From: Fodinibacter sp963800505
GTDB taxonomy: Bacteria > Actinomycetota > Actinomycetes > Actinomycetales > Dermatophilaceae
DNA: 64,000 nt
Assembly: GCA_963800505.1 (NCBI GenBank)
Contig: CAWDBL010000020.1
Coordinates: 1 to 64,000, forward strand
Direction of reading: 5' to 3'
The notes beneath the pieces were generated by a model. It ran no database searches. It saw only the letters and a program-made list of their open reading frames with translations, and was not told the origin of the DNA. Both the position numbers and the translations under genes were made by a program. Shown here one piece after another: positions 52,904 to 61,046 of the stretch. Numbering within the stretch: the first letter of the stretch is position 1; each line of letters begins with the position of its first letter.

Positions 52904-53698
52904 CTAACTGACGGGATCGGCCGCCGTGACGAGGTCGCGTTCGACGTCCTTGGCGCGGGCCGGCTGGGCACCGAGCGCGGTCTGCCGGCGCACGATCTCG
53001 GGCTCGGCGCGCATCAGGGCGAGCCCGCGGCGCACGAGGGTGACCGGCGGCTTGCGGCGCTCCTTGAGGTCGCGGGCCAGGCGGCGCACGAAGGTGACCC
53101 CGGGGCGGTGGTGCACGCACCAGGCGCTGTGCAGCACGCCGCACTCCTTCAGCCGGTCGACCACCTCCGCGGCGAAGATGCCCTCGGCGATGACCAGGTC
53201 GCCCGGGGCGGCCGCCACCTCGTGGTGCCCCACTGCCCGGCTGGTCGAGATGTCGTAGACCGGGGTGTCGGTGCGGCCGGTGTCGACGAGCTCGCACAGC
53301 GAGGCGACCGCGCGGTCGGCATCCCAGCTGTCGGGGTGGTCCCAGTCGATGATGCCCAGGCCCTCGCTGCGGGGCATCGAGGGGTCGTCCTCGTCGCGGT
53401 AGAAGTCGTCGAGGCGGAAGATCGGCCAGCCGTGGGTGGCGTGCAGCCGCGACGCGAGGCGCGACTTGCCCGACCCGCTCGGTCCGGCGAGCACCACGAC
53501 ACGCTGTCGCGTGCCGGCATCGGGAAGGCGCTGTCGCGTGCCGGCATCCGGGAAGGCGCTGTCGCGTGCCGGCATCCGGGAGGCGCTGTCGCGTGCCGGC
53601 ATCCGGGAGGCGCTGTCGCGTGCCGGCATCCGGGAGGGGCAGCGACGGGCTGGGTGCGGTGGGAGAGGCGTCCTCGAGCTCGTCGTGCGCCGCGTCAT
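52904..53698 (-). CDS. Uridine-kinase-like P-loop kinase with tandem-repeat N-terminus
   Basis: The kinase part starts VVVLAGPSGSGKSRLASRLH (Walker A near residue 75) and continues with FRLDDFYRDEDDPSMP, WDHPDSWD and VIAEGIFAAE, the uridine kinase/phosphoribulokinase pattern. It probably phosphorylates uridine or a similar nucleoside. The first about 65 residues are low complexity, built from a 9-residue unit (SRMPARDSA). After a one-base change of phase this reads as PDAGTRQRL. The true start could be an internal codon close to the kinase domain. Confidence 0.8.
   Translation of the reverse strand: MTRRTTSSRTPLPPHPARRCPSRMPARDSASRMPARDSASRMPARDSAFPDAGTRQRLPDAGTRQRVVVLAGPSGSGKSRLASRLHATHGWPIFRLDDFYRDEDDPSMPRSEGLGIIDWDHPDSWDADRAVASLCELVDTGRTDTPVYDISTSRAVGHHEVAAAPGDLVIAEGIFAAEVVDRLKECGVLHSAWCVHHRPGVTFVRRLARDLKERRKPPVTLVRRGLALMRAEPEIVRRQTALGAQPARAKDVERDLVTAADPVS
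53501..53636. repeat. Five tandem copies of a 27-28-bp unit
   Basis: Each unit reads GCGCTGTCGCGTGCCGGCAT followed by CCGGGAG or a one-base variant. The third to fifth copies are identical, the first lacks one C, and the second has one extra A. The unit length keeps frame except at the variants. Every unit contains the window's over-represented CGGCATCC motif. The array lies inside the start of the uridine-kinase-like gene. Confidence 0.9.
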
Positions 53699-53861
53699 CC
53701 ACCACGGGCCACGAGTCTACGGCCCGCGGTAACCACCCCCCGACCGCCCCTGACCCCGGCCCTCCCTGATCCCAGCCCCCTCGATCCCGCCCGCCGCTCC
53801 CACCCCAGCCGGTGCGCACAGACCCCGACATATTGCGGATCTTCTCCCCGGCACCCACCCC

Positions 53862-53931
53862 ACTTCGTGCGATTTACACACGGTTCCCGCATGCCCCACC
53901 CGGTGAGAACCGTGTGCAAATCGCACGAAGT
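53862..53931. terminator. Hairpin with 25-bp stem downstream of the aldehyde dehydrogenase genes
   Basis: ACTTCGTGCGATTTACACAC and onward to 53886 pairs with 53907-53931 with one mismatch. It is followed by two identical 33-bp direct repeats at 53956-53988 and 54019-54051 containing GGGAGATCCGCAAGGAGTCG. All lie in the 361-bp gap between the aldehyde dehydrogenase stop (54060) and the kinase start (53698) on the minus strand. No gene is seen in the gap. Confidence 0.65.
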
Positions 53932-54059
53932 CGTGGTACGGGCCACGGGGTCCTGCTGCCGGGGTGGGAGATCCGCAAGGAGTCGCGGAACGGGGGGTGC
54001 CGCCCGGGGGCGGGGAAGCTGCCGGGGTGGGAGATCCGCAAGGAGTCGCGGTTCTGGGG

Positions 54060-54989
54060 TCAGCGGCCCTTGGGGTGCCAGACCGTCTTGGTCTCGAGGA
54101 ACGCCGTGAGCCGGGACAGGTCGGGCGTCGCCGAGAAGTCGGCCTCGACCGCCTCGACGCCGGTGCCGCCGGGGCGCAGCACCCGCTTGAGGTTCTCGGC
54201 CGACGCCTCCTCGAGCGCACCCCAGTCGACGCCGTCGGCGTCCGCGGCGCCGGTGAGGTCGATGGCGTTGACGTCGCGGTGGCTGGCGAGCCAGGGCGCC
54301 ATCTCGGCGGTGCGGCCGGTGACGATGTTGACCACGCCGCCGGGCACGTCCGAGGTGGCGAGGCACTCAGCCAGGGTGATCGCGGGTAGCGGGCGGTTCT
54401 CGCTGGTGAGCACCACCGCGGTGTTGCCCGAGACGATGACCGGCGCGATGACCGAGACCAGGCCGAGCAGGCTCGACCGCTGCGGCGCGAGCACCGCCAC
54501 GACGCCGGTGGCCTCCGGCGCGGAGATGTCGAAGTAGGGGCCGGCGACCGGGTTGAGCCCGCCGAGCACCTGGGTGAACTTGTCGGACCACCCGGCGTAC
54601 CAGACCCAGCGGTCGATCGCCTCGGACACCACCGCCTCGGCCCGCGCGGGGGTCAGGCCCTCACTGTCGCGGACGTCCTGCACGAGCTGTCCGCGCCGCG
54701 ACTCCATGACCTCGGCCACCCGGTAGAGCACCTGCCCCCGGTTGTATGCCGTGGCCCCCGCCCAGCCCGGCTGCGCCTTGCGCGCCGCGACGACGGCATC
54801 CCGGGCGTCCTTGCGCGAGCCCAACGCGGCGTTGGCCAGGAATCGCGGTGAGCGAGAAGCCGATCCGCGACGGGCAGCGGCGGCCGAGGGCACGGCATAC
54901 ACCTCGTAGGAGCGGCCGCTCTCGCTGCGGGGGAACTTCCCACCGATGTAGAGCTTGTACGTCTTGCGGACGTCGACGCGCGCGCTCAC
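54060..54989 (-). CDS. Short aldehyde-dehydrogenase-like protein lacking the catalytic half
   Basis: This 309-aa protein matches only the N-terminal NAD-binding half of the aldehyde dehydrogenase fold: YKLYIGGKFPRSESGRSYEV, LGSRKDARDAVVAARKAQPG, VIAPVIVSGNTAVVLTSENR and VPGGVVNIVTGRTAEMAPWL. The ELGGK and NQGQVCCAG elements with the catalytic cysteine are absent. Its GTG overlaps the stop of the full-length enzyme by 4 bp. A full plus a partial ALDH unit is the domain make-up of ALDH16 proteins, so this looks like the second unit of a split ALDH16. A structural or regulatory subunit is likely. Confidence 0.8.
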   Translation of the reverse strand: MSARVDVRKTYKLYIGGKFPRSESGRSYEVYAVPSAAAARRGSASRSPRFLANAALGSRKDARDAVVAARKAQPGWAGATAYNRGQVLYRVAEVMESRRGQLVQDVRDSEGLTPARAEAVVSEAIDRWVWYAGWSDKFTQVLGGLNPVAGPYFDISAPEATGVVAVLAPQRSSLLGLVSVIAPVIVSGNTAVVLTSENRPLPAITLAECLATSDVPGGVVNIVTGRTAEMAPWLASHRDVNAIDLTGAADADGVDWGALEEASAENLKRVLRPGGTGVEAVEADFSATPDLSRLTAFLETKTVWHPKGR

Positions 54990-56434
54990 TTGTCTGCTCC
55001 CGTCGTGACGTAGGCCTCGAGCCCGTGGCGGCCGCCCTCGCGACCGTAGCCCGACTCCTTGTAGCCGCCGAACGGCGAGGTCGGGTCGAACTTGTTGAAC
55101 GTGTTGGCCCACACGACGCCTGCTCGCAGCTGGTCGGCCATCCACAGGATGCGGCTGCCCTTCTCGGTCCAGACACCGGCGGACAGGCCGTAGGGGGTGT
55201 TGTTCGCCTTGGCGACGGCCTCGTGCGGGGTGCGGAACGTCAGCACCGAGACGACCGGCCCGAAGATCTCCTCCTGGGCGATGCGGTGCGTCTGGCTCAC
55301 CCCGCTGAAAACCGTTGGGCGGAACCAGAACCCGTTGGTGGGCAGCTCGCAGCCGGAGTCCCAGCGCTGCGCGCCCTCGGCCTCACCGACCGCCACCATC
55401 TCCTCGATGCGGTCGAGCTGCTTGCGCGAGTTGATGGCGCCGACGTCGGTGTTCTTGTCCATCGGGTCGCCGACGCGCAGGGTGGCGAGGCGCCGCTTGA
55501 GCCGGGCGTCGAGCTCTTCGGCGATGCTCTCCTGCACCAGGATCCGGCTGCCGGCGCAGCAGACGTGGCCCTGGTTGAAGAAGATGCCGTTGACGATGCC
55601 CTCGACGGCCTGGTCGATGGGGGCGTCGTCGAAGATGATGTTCGCCGCCTTGCCGCCCAGCTCGAGGGTGGCCTTCTTGCGGGTGCCGGCGATCGAGCGG
55701 GCGATCATCTTGCCGACCGCGGTCGAGCCGGTGAACGCCAGCTTGTCGATGCCGGGGTGGTCGACGATGGCCTGCCCGGTGGCACCCGCGCCGGTGACGA
55801 TGTTGACGACGCCCGGGGGCAGCTCGGCCTGCTCGCACACCGAGGCGAAGAGCAGCGCGGTGAGCGGGGTGGTCTCGGCCGGCTTGAGCACCACCGTGTT
55901 GCCACACGCCAGCGCCGGCGCGATCTTCCACGCGAGCATCAGCAGCGGGAAGTTCCACGGCACGATCTGGCCGACCACACCGAGCGGGCGCGGGTTGGGG
56001 CCGAGCGAGGCGTGGTCGAGCTTGTCGGCCCAGCCGGCGTGGTAGAAGAAGTGCGCCGCCGCCAGCGGGAGGTCGACGTCGCGCGCCTCCTTGATCGGCT
56101 TGCCGTTGTCGAGCGTCTCGAGCACGGCGAACTCGCGGGCCCGCTCCTGCAGGATGCGTGCGATGCGGAACAGGTACTTGCCGCGGTCGGCGCCGCTCAT
56201 CCGCGACCACACGCGGGTGTAGGCCGTGCGCGCGGCGCGCACCGCGGCATCCACGTCGTCGGCGCTCGCCTCGGACACCTCGGCGAGCACCTCCTCGGTG
56301 GCCGGGTTGACCGTCTTGAACGGGGCGCCGCCGGTGGCCTCGACGAACTTCCCGCCGATGTAGAGGCCGTAGCTGCTCGCGATGTCGACGACGGCCCGGC
56401 TCTCGGGTGCCGGGGCGTACTCGAAGGGGGACAT
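54986..56434 (-). CDS. Aldehyde dehydrogenase
   Basis: This 482-aa NAD(P)-dependent enzyme is complete: WNFPLLMLAWKIAPALACGN, FTGSTAVGKMIARSIAG, catalytic glutamate in KATLELGGKAANIIF and catalytic cysteine in FNQGHVCCAGSRILVQE. QEEIFGPVVSV and the C-terminal GGYKESGYGREGGRHGLEAY are normal. It lies 52 bp after deoC and overlaps the partial dehydrogenase. The acetaldehyde made by DeoC is the likely substrate, giving acetate. That link is inferred from gene order. Confidence 0.9.
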   Translation of the reverse strand: MSPFEYAPAPESRAVVDIASSYGLYIGGKFVEATGGAPFKTVNPATEEVLAEVSEASADDVDAAVRAARTAYTRVWSRMSGADRGKYLFRIARILQERAREFAVLETLDNGKPIKEARDVDLPLAAAHFFYHAGWADKLDHASLGPNPRPLGVVGQIVPWNFPLLMLAWKIAPALACGNTVVLKPAETTPLTALLFASVCEQAELPPGVVNIVTGAGATGQAIVDHPGIDKLAFTGSTAVGKMIARSIAGTRKKATLELGGKAANIIFDDAPIDQAVEGIVNGIFFNQGHVCCAGSRILVQESIAEELDARLKRRLATLRVGDPMDKNTDVGAINSRKQLDRIEEMVAVGEAEGAQRWDSGCELPTNGFWFRPTVFSGVSQTHRIAQEEIFGPVVSVLTFRTPHEAVAKANNTPYGLSAGVWTEKGSRILWMADQLRAGVVWANTFNKFDPTSPFGGYKESGYGREGGRHGLEAYVTTGADK

Positions 56435-56486
56435 GGTTCTCGTTCCTCGATCCGTGGTGCTCGGTCGCGGTCGGTCGGGCGTCAGG

Positions 56487-57476
56487 TCAGTAGAGGCTGG
56501 GGGAGTCGTCGGCCACGTAGTCGCCGCCGGAGTAGGCGCCGGTGCGCATCCGCTGGCGCTGCAGGATGAGGTCGTTGAGCAGGCTCGAGGCGCCGAAGCG
56601 GAACCAGTGGTTGTCGAGCCAGTCCTCGCCCGCGACCTCGTTGACCGTCACCAGGAACTTGATCGCGTCCTTGCTGGTGCGGATGCCGCCCGCGGGCTTC
56701 ACGCCGACCTGCTCGCCGGTGGTCTCGCGCCAGTCGCGCACGGCCTCGAGCATCACCAGGGTCACCGGGAGCGTCGCGGCCGGGGAGATCTTGCCGGTGG
56801 AGGTCTTGATGAAGTCGCCGCCGCCGAGCATCGACAGCCACGAGGCGCGACGCACGTTGTCGTAGGTGACCAGCTCGCCGGTCTCCATGATCACCTTGAG
56901 CCGCGCGCCGCCGCAGGCGGCCTTCACGTCGGCGATCTGCGAGAACACCGTGAGGTAGTCACCGGCGAGGAAGGCGCCGCGGTCGATGACCATGTCGATC
57001 TCGTCGGCGCCGGCGTTCACGGCATCCGCGACGTCGGCGAGCTTGACGGGAAGGCTCGCGCGGCCGCTCGGGAAGGCGGTGGCGACGGCCGCGATCTTGA
57101 CCGCGCTGCTGCCCAGGGCCTGCCGGGCGGTGGTGACCATGTCGCCGTAGACGCAGACGGCGGCGGGTCGGGGGGTCGTCATGTCCGTGGGGTCGGGCAC
57201 CAGCGCCTTGGCCGCCAGGCCGCGCACCTTGCCGGGGGTGTCGGCGCCCTCGAGGGTGGTGAGGTCGATCATCGAGATGGCGGTGTCGATGGCCCACGCC
57301 TTGCTCGTGGTCTTGATCGAGCGGGTGCCCAGCGCCGCGGCCCGGGCCTCGCAGCCGACCTGGTCGACACCGGGCAGGCCGTGCAGCCAGCTGGTGAGGG
57401 CCCGGTTCGTCAGGCGGGACACGCCGAGCAGCTCTCGGGCGCGCTCGCTGGGGTCGACGACGGTGGCGGTGCTCAC
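56487..57476 (-). CDS. deoC: Deoxyribose-phosphate aldolase
   Basis: This splits 2-deoxyribose-5-phosphate into acetaldehyde and glyceraldehyde-3-phosphate. Key motifs are CVYGDMVTTARQALGSS, VAGADEIDMV-like VNAGADEIDMVIDRGAFLAG, LKVIMETGELV and the Schiff-base lysine region DFIKTSTGKISPAATL, with GVKPAGGIRTSKDAIKFL. At 329 aa it belongs to the longer actinobacterial/eukaryotic-like DeoC form. The start is GTG at 57476, with TATGCT about 8 bp upstream. It heads the aldehyde dehydrogenase operon. Confidence 0.93.
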   Translation of the reverse strand: MSTATVVDPSERARELLGVSRLTNRALTSWLHGLPGVDQVGCEARAAALGTRSIKTTSKAWAIDTAISMIDLTTLEGADTPGKVRGLAAKALVPDPTDMTTPRPAAVCVYGDMVTTARQALGSSAVKIAAVATAFPSGRASLPVKLADVADAVNAGADEIDMVIDRGAFLAGDYLTVFSQIADVKAACGGARLKVIMETGELVTYDNVRRASWLSMLGGGDFIKTSTGKISPAATLPVTLVMLEAVRDWRETTGEQVGVKPAGGIRTSKDAIKFLVTVNEVAGEDWLDNHWFRFGASSLLNDLILQRQRMRTGAYSGGDYVADDSPSLY

Positions 57477-57623
57477 CGGTCGAGCATACGGGCGCGCGTG
57501 GGCGCTGGACACCGCCCGAGGTGGCGCACCTGCGCGACCGCGGGGGGCCGTGCTGTCACCTCGCGACGAGTCAGGCGCCGGTTTCGTCCCGACCTGCGGG
57601 AGCTGCGGTGGATGCCGGTGGCC

Positions 57624-58448
57624 TCACCCCCAGTCGTCGGGCGGGGTGAACTGGCTGGCCGTGAGCACGGCGCCCTGCGGGTCGCGGATCACGGCCTGGC
57701 GCGTCCAGTCGTCATCGCTGGTGCTGACCACGGTGCCACCGAGCGACTCGGCGCGCGTGGCCGCGGCGTCGCGGTCGGCCACGGTGACCACGACGAACCA
57801 GCCGGGTGCCTCGTCGCCGGCGGGCAGCAGCGAGCCGATGACGTCGGCGAACCCCTCGGGCGCGGCCGCCTGGCGGGTGCGGATGCCGGGGTCGACCGTG
57901 GCCTCGAGGTGGTCACCGTAGCCGGGGACGCTGATCGCGGTGGCCCACCCCTGGTCGGCGAACCGCCAGCCGAACAGCTCGCCGTAGAAGCGCTGGGCGG
58001 CCCCCGGGTCGGCCGCCCGCAGGTTGCTGAAGTTCCAGGCGCCGGGGGTGTTGACGAGCTGGGCGCCCTTGCGTCTGCGGGCCTGCCAGAGCCCGATGTC
58101 GCTGCCCTGCGGGTCGCGCAGCGCCGCACCTCGACCACCTGGCCCGGCATCCGCCGGAGGAGAGACCTCGGTCGCGCCCAGCGCGACGCCCCGCGCGACC
58201 GCCGCGTCGGCGTCATCCACCGCGACGTAGGTGTTCCAGATGGCCGCGCCGGCATCCGGCGCCTCGGCGAGTGCCGCGACGTCGTGGCCGTCGAGGGTCG
58301 CGATGATGTAGCGGGCCGGCGCCTCGGGCGGGGTGGCGAGGGTGAACTCCCAGCCGAGCAGGCCGCCGTAGAACTCCTGGGCGGCGTCGACGTCGGGCTG
58401 CTCGGTGTCGATCCAGCAGGTCACTCCGTGCGGGTAGGTGCGTTCCAT
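57624..58448 (-). CDS. Two-domain VOC (glyoxalase-like) protein
   Basis: The 274 residues form two vicinal-oxygen-chelate units: residues 8-125 (CWIDTEQPDVDAAQEFYGGL, RDPQGSDIGLWQ) and 140-265 (WNFSNLRAADPGAAQRFYGE, RDPQGAVLTASQF). Such proteins are often annotated as glyoxalase/bleomycin-resistance or CFP32-like. Metal ligands cannot be named with certainty and the substrate is unknown. It stands alone, and a TAGCGT -10 about 8 bp before the ATG suggests a leaderless mRNA. Confidence 0.85.
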   Translation of the reverse strand: MERTYPHGVTCWIDTEQPDVDAAQEFYGGLLGWEFTLATPPEAPARYIIATLDGHDVAALAEAPDAGAAIWNTYVAVDDADAAVARGVALGATEVSPPADAGPGGRGAALRDPQGSDIGLWQARRRKGAQLVNTPGAWNFSNLRAADPGAAQRFYGELFGWRFADQGWATAISVPGYGDHLEATVDPGIRTRQAAAPEGFADVIGSLLPAGDEAPGWFVVVTVADRDAAATRAESLGGTVVSTSDDDWTRQAVIRDPQGAVLTASQFTPPDDWG

Positions 58449-58564
58449 CCGTCCACGCTAGGACGGCCCACCGACACCGCGTGAGTCCCGGCCGGGGTGG
58501 AACGCCGGTGCTCGTTCGGTCACAGGTGCCCGCCGAGCCGTGGGGCCGGTGGAAGGCTCGACGC

Positions 58565-59077
58565 GTGGGCTGGTGGAGCGACCGCGAAGCCCGACGGCTG
58601 CGCGCCATGTACGTCGGCGGCCGCGCCAACTCCGCAGCCCGGCGCTGGTCGCGCGCCTGGTCGTGGGTGATCGCCCGCGGCATCGGCCCACGCCGCTGGG
58701 CGACGCTGGAGGTGCGCGGTCGGCGGTCCGGGACCCTGCGCTCGTTCCCGCTGGGCCTGGCCGACGTCGACGGGCGCTGGTATGCCGTGTCGATGCTCGG
58801 CGAGTGCGCCTGGACCCGCAACGTGCGCGCCGCCGGGGGCGAGGTCGTGCTGCGCGGGCGAGGCTGGGGTCGGGTGCACCTCGTCGAGGTGCCGGTCGGC
58901 GAACGGGCCCCGGTCATCGCGCGCTACGTCGAGAAGGTGCCCGGCGGGCGGCCGCACGTCGCGGTGCCGGTGGGCGCGCCGCTGGTGGTGTTCGCGGCGG
59001 TGGCCGACCGGCATCCGGTCTTCCGCATCGACCCGCCGAACTACCCGCCGACAAACCGTCCCCAGATCGACCATTAG
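58565..59077 (+). CDS. Ddn-like deazaflavin (F420)-dependent nitroreductase family protein
   Basis: This split-barrel protein of 170 aa has RWATLEVRGRRSGTLRSFPL and GLADVDGRWYAVSMLGECAW followed by TRNVRAAGGEVVLR. These are the conserved parts of the F420-dependent Ddn family. It would use reduced F420 to reduce quinones or nitro compounds. The start is the GTG at 58565, 8 bp after GGAAGG. The stop codon lies inside a small palindromic sequence (59069-59080) that resembles an insert in galK. Confidence 0.82.
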   Translation: MGWWSDREARRLRAMYVGGRANSAARRWSRAWSWVIARGIGPRRWATLEVRGRRSGTLRSFPLGLADVDGRWYAVSMLGECAWTRNVRAAGGEVVLRGRGWGRVHLVEVPVGERAPVIARYVEKVPGGRPHVAVPVGAPLVVFAAVADRHPVFRIDPPNYPPTNRPQIDH

Positions 59078-59129
59078 GTCATTCCCGGGACGCCCGGCTT
59101 CGACTTGGGGGCGACCTCCGACGTGGCGT

Positions 59130-59266
59130 CGGCTACCGCCTGGTAGGTGCAACGATCAGCACACATACCAGGTGGTAGCCGAGGTCGAGTCGGTCACAGG
59201 TCCCGACGTGGCGTGGGCTACCGCGCCGTAAGTGCTTCGATCACTGCACCTACCAAGCGGTAGGTC
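59130..59266. terminator. Two tandem hairpins between converging genes
   Basis: The first hairpin (59130-59181) pairs CGGCTACCGCCTGGTAGGTG with CACACATACCAGGTGGTAGC and a following CG. The second (59216-59266) pairs GGCTACCGC...GTAAGTGC with CTGCACCTACCAAGCGGTAG. Both are preceded by a CGACGTGGCGT(C/G)GGCTACCGC direct repeat, so the whole unit seems duplicated. They lie between the F420-enzyme stop and the phosphomutase stop. Confidence 0.65.
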
Positions 59267-59337
59267 GGATCAGGTCTCGGTTCATCTGGTCGTACGCCAT
59301 GGCATCGGGTAGACGCCGGTGTCGATTCCGGGACGCG

Positions 59338-61038
59338 TCAGGGGGCGGTGGCGGCCTCGAGGTCGGTGCGGATGCCGGCCAGCCGGGTCGCCGCGCGCTC
59401 GCGGGCGCCGCGCAGGTCGCCACCCTCAGCCGTGACGGGCTCCACGACCTCGAGGTAGACCTTGAGCTTGGGCTCGGTGCCGGAGGGCCGAACGATGACG
59501 CGCGAGTCGTCGGCGAGGAAGTAGCGCAGCCCCTCGGTGGGGGGCAGCCCGCCGTCGCCCCGAGCGAGGTCGTCGGCCCGCGCGACGTCGACCCCTGCCA
59601 CCGAGGTCAGCGGCGTCGAGCGCAGCCGGGCCATGATCTCGCCGATCAGCGACAGGTCCTCGACCCGCACCGCGAACGAGTCGGTGGCGTAGACCCCGTG
59701 CTCTCGGGCGAGGTCGTCGAGCCGGTCGACGAGCGAGCGGCCCTGCGTCTTCAGCGTCGCGACCAGCTCGGCGACCATCAGCGCGGCTGAGACGCCGTCC
59801 TTGTCGCGCACCCGCTCGGGGTCGACGCAGTAGCCGAGCGCCTCCTCGTAGCCGTAGCGGAGCCCGGGCACCCGACCGATCCACTTGAACCCGGTCAGCG
59901 TCTCCTCGTGCCGCACCCCGGCGGCGCGGCACATCGCGGCGAGCAGGCGCGACGACACGATCGAGTTGGCGAACACGCAGTCGGCCGAGTCGGCCACCAC
60001 CCCGCCGGCAGCGCCGCGGGACAGCACGTGCGAGCCCAGCAGCGCGCCCACCTCGTCGCCGCGCAGCATCCGCCACCCACCCGGCCCGGGCACCGCGACG
60101 GCGCACCGGTCGGCATCCGGGTCGTTGGCGATGACGACGTCGGGGTCGGTCTGCTCGGCGAGCTCCAGCGCGGCATCCATCGCCCCCGGCTCCTCGGGGT
60201 TCGGGAAGGACACGGTCGGGAACATCGGGTCGGGCTCGGCCTGCGACGCCACCGGGATCGGCGCCGCGAAGCCGGCCGCGACAAAGGCCTGGCGCACCGT
60301 CTCCGACCCGACCCCGTGCAGGGCGGTGTGCACGACGGTGACCTCGCGCGGGCTGTCGGGCAGCACGACGGTGCGCACGTCGTCGAGGTAGGCCTCGAGC
60401 ACCGAGTCGTCGAGGGTGTGCCAGCCGTCGTCGGCCATCTGAACAGACGCCACCGACGGCACGGCGGCGATCTCGGCGGCGATCATGGCGTCGACCGGCG
60501 GCACGATCTGCGAGCCGTCGCCGACGTAGACCTTGTAGCCGTTGTCCTCGGGCGGGTTGTGCGAGGCGGTGACCATGACACCGGCATCCGCACCGAGGTG
60601 GCGGATCGCGTAGGCCAGCACCGGCGTCGGCAGCGGGTGCGGCAGCACCGACGCCTCGCCCCCCATCCCCACGACGACCGCGCAGGTGTCGTGCGCGAAC
60701 ACGTCGGAGTTGGTGCGGGCGTCGTAGCCGACCACCACGAACGGATCGGGGTCGAGCGTCTTCAGGTATGCCGTGAGCCCGGCCGCGGCGCGGATCACCA
60801 CCGCGCGGTTCATCCGGTTCGGGCCGCCCCCCAGCCGCCCGCGCAGCCCCGCGGTGCCGAACTCGAGCAGGCCGGACATCGCGTCGGCGAGCTCGGTGGC
60901 CGCCTCCTCGTCGCCGGCCTCCGCGCTGGCGGCGAGGCCCTCGAGCTCGGCGCTGGTCACGGCATCCGGGTCGTCGGCGGCCCAGGCGCGAGCGGCGGCG
61001 AGCAGGTCAGCGAGCGGTGCGGCGGCGGCATCCGGCAT
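59338..61038 (-). CDS. Phosphohexomutase (phosphoglucomutase/phosphomannomutase)
   Basis: This 566-aa enzyme interconverts hexose 1- and 6-phosphates. The phosphoserine loop is VMVTASHNPPEDNGYKVYVG, metal loop DPDADRCAVAVPG, sugar loop GFKWIGRVPGLRYGYEEALG with the family's GYCVDPERVRDKDGVSAALM, and phosphate loop RPSGTEPKLKVYLEVV. In actinobacteria this long type sits next to purine nucleoside phosphorylase and may act on deoxyribose or ribose phosphates as well. The start ATG at 61038 is 8 bp after the punA stop. Confidence 0.9.
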   Translation of the reverse strand: MPDAAAAPLADLLAAARAWAADDPDAVTSAELEGLAASAEAGDEEAATELADAMSGLLEFGTAGLRGRLGGGPNRMNRAVVIRAAAGLTAYLKTLDPDPFVVVGYDARTNSDVFAHDTCAVVVGMGGEASVLPHPLPTPVLAYAIRHLGADAGVMVTASHNPPEDNGYKVYVGDGSQIVPPVDAMIAAEIAAVPSVASVQMADDGWHTLDDSVLEAYLDDVRTVVLPDSPREVTVVHTALHGVGSETVRQAFVAAGFAAPIPVASQAEPDPMFPTVSFPNPEEPGAMDAALELAEQTDPDVVIANDPDADRCAVAVPGPGGWRMLRGDEVGALLGSHVLSRGAAGGVVADSADCVFANSIVSSRLLAAMCRAAGVRHEETLTGFKWIGRVPGLRYGYEEALGYCVDPERVRDKDGVSAALMVAELVATLKTQGRSLVDRLDDLAREHGVYATDSFAVRVEDLSLIGEIMARLRSTPLTSVAGVDVARADDLARGDGGLPPTEGLRYFLADDSRVIVRPSGTEPKLKVYLEVVEPVTAEGGDLRGARERAATRLAGIRTDLEAATAP

Positions 61039-61046
61039 GGCGGGCC

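Noticed and set aside
53501..53636. CRISPR array
   Set aside because: Units are contiguous 27-28-bp tandem repeats with no spacers, and lie inside a coding region.
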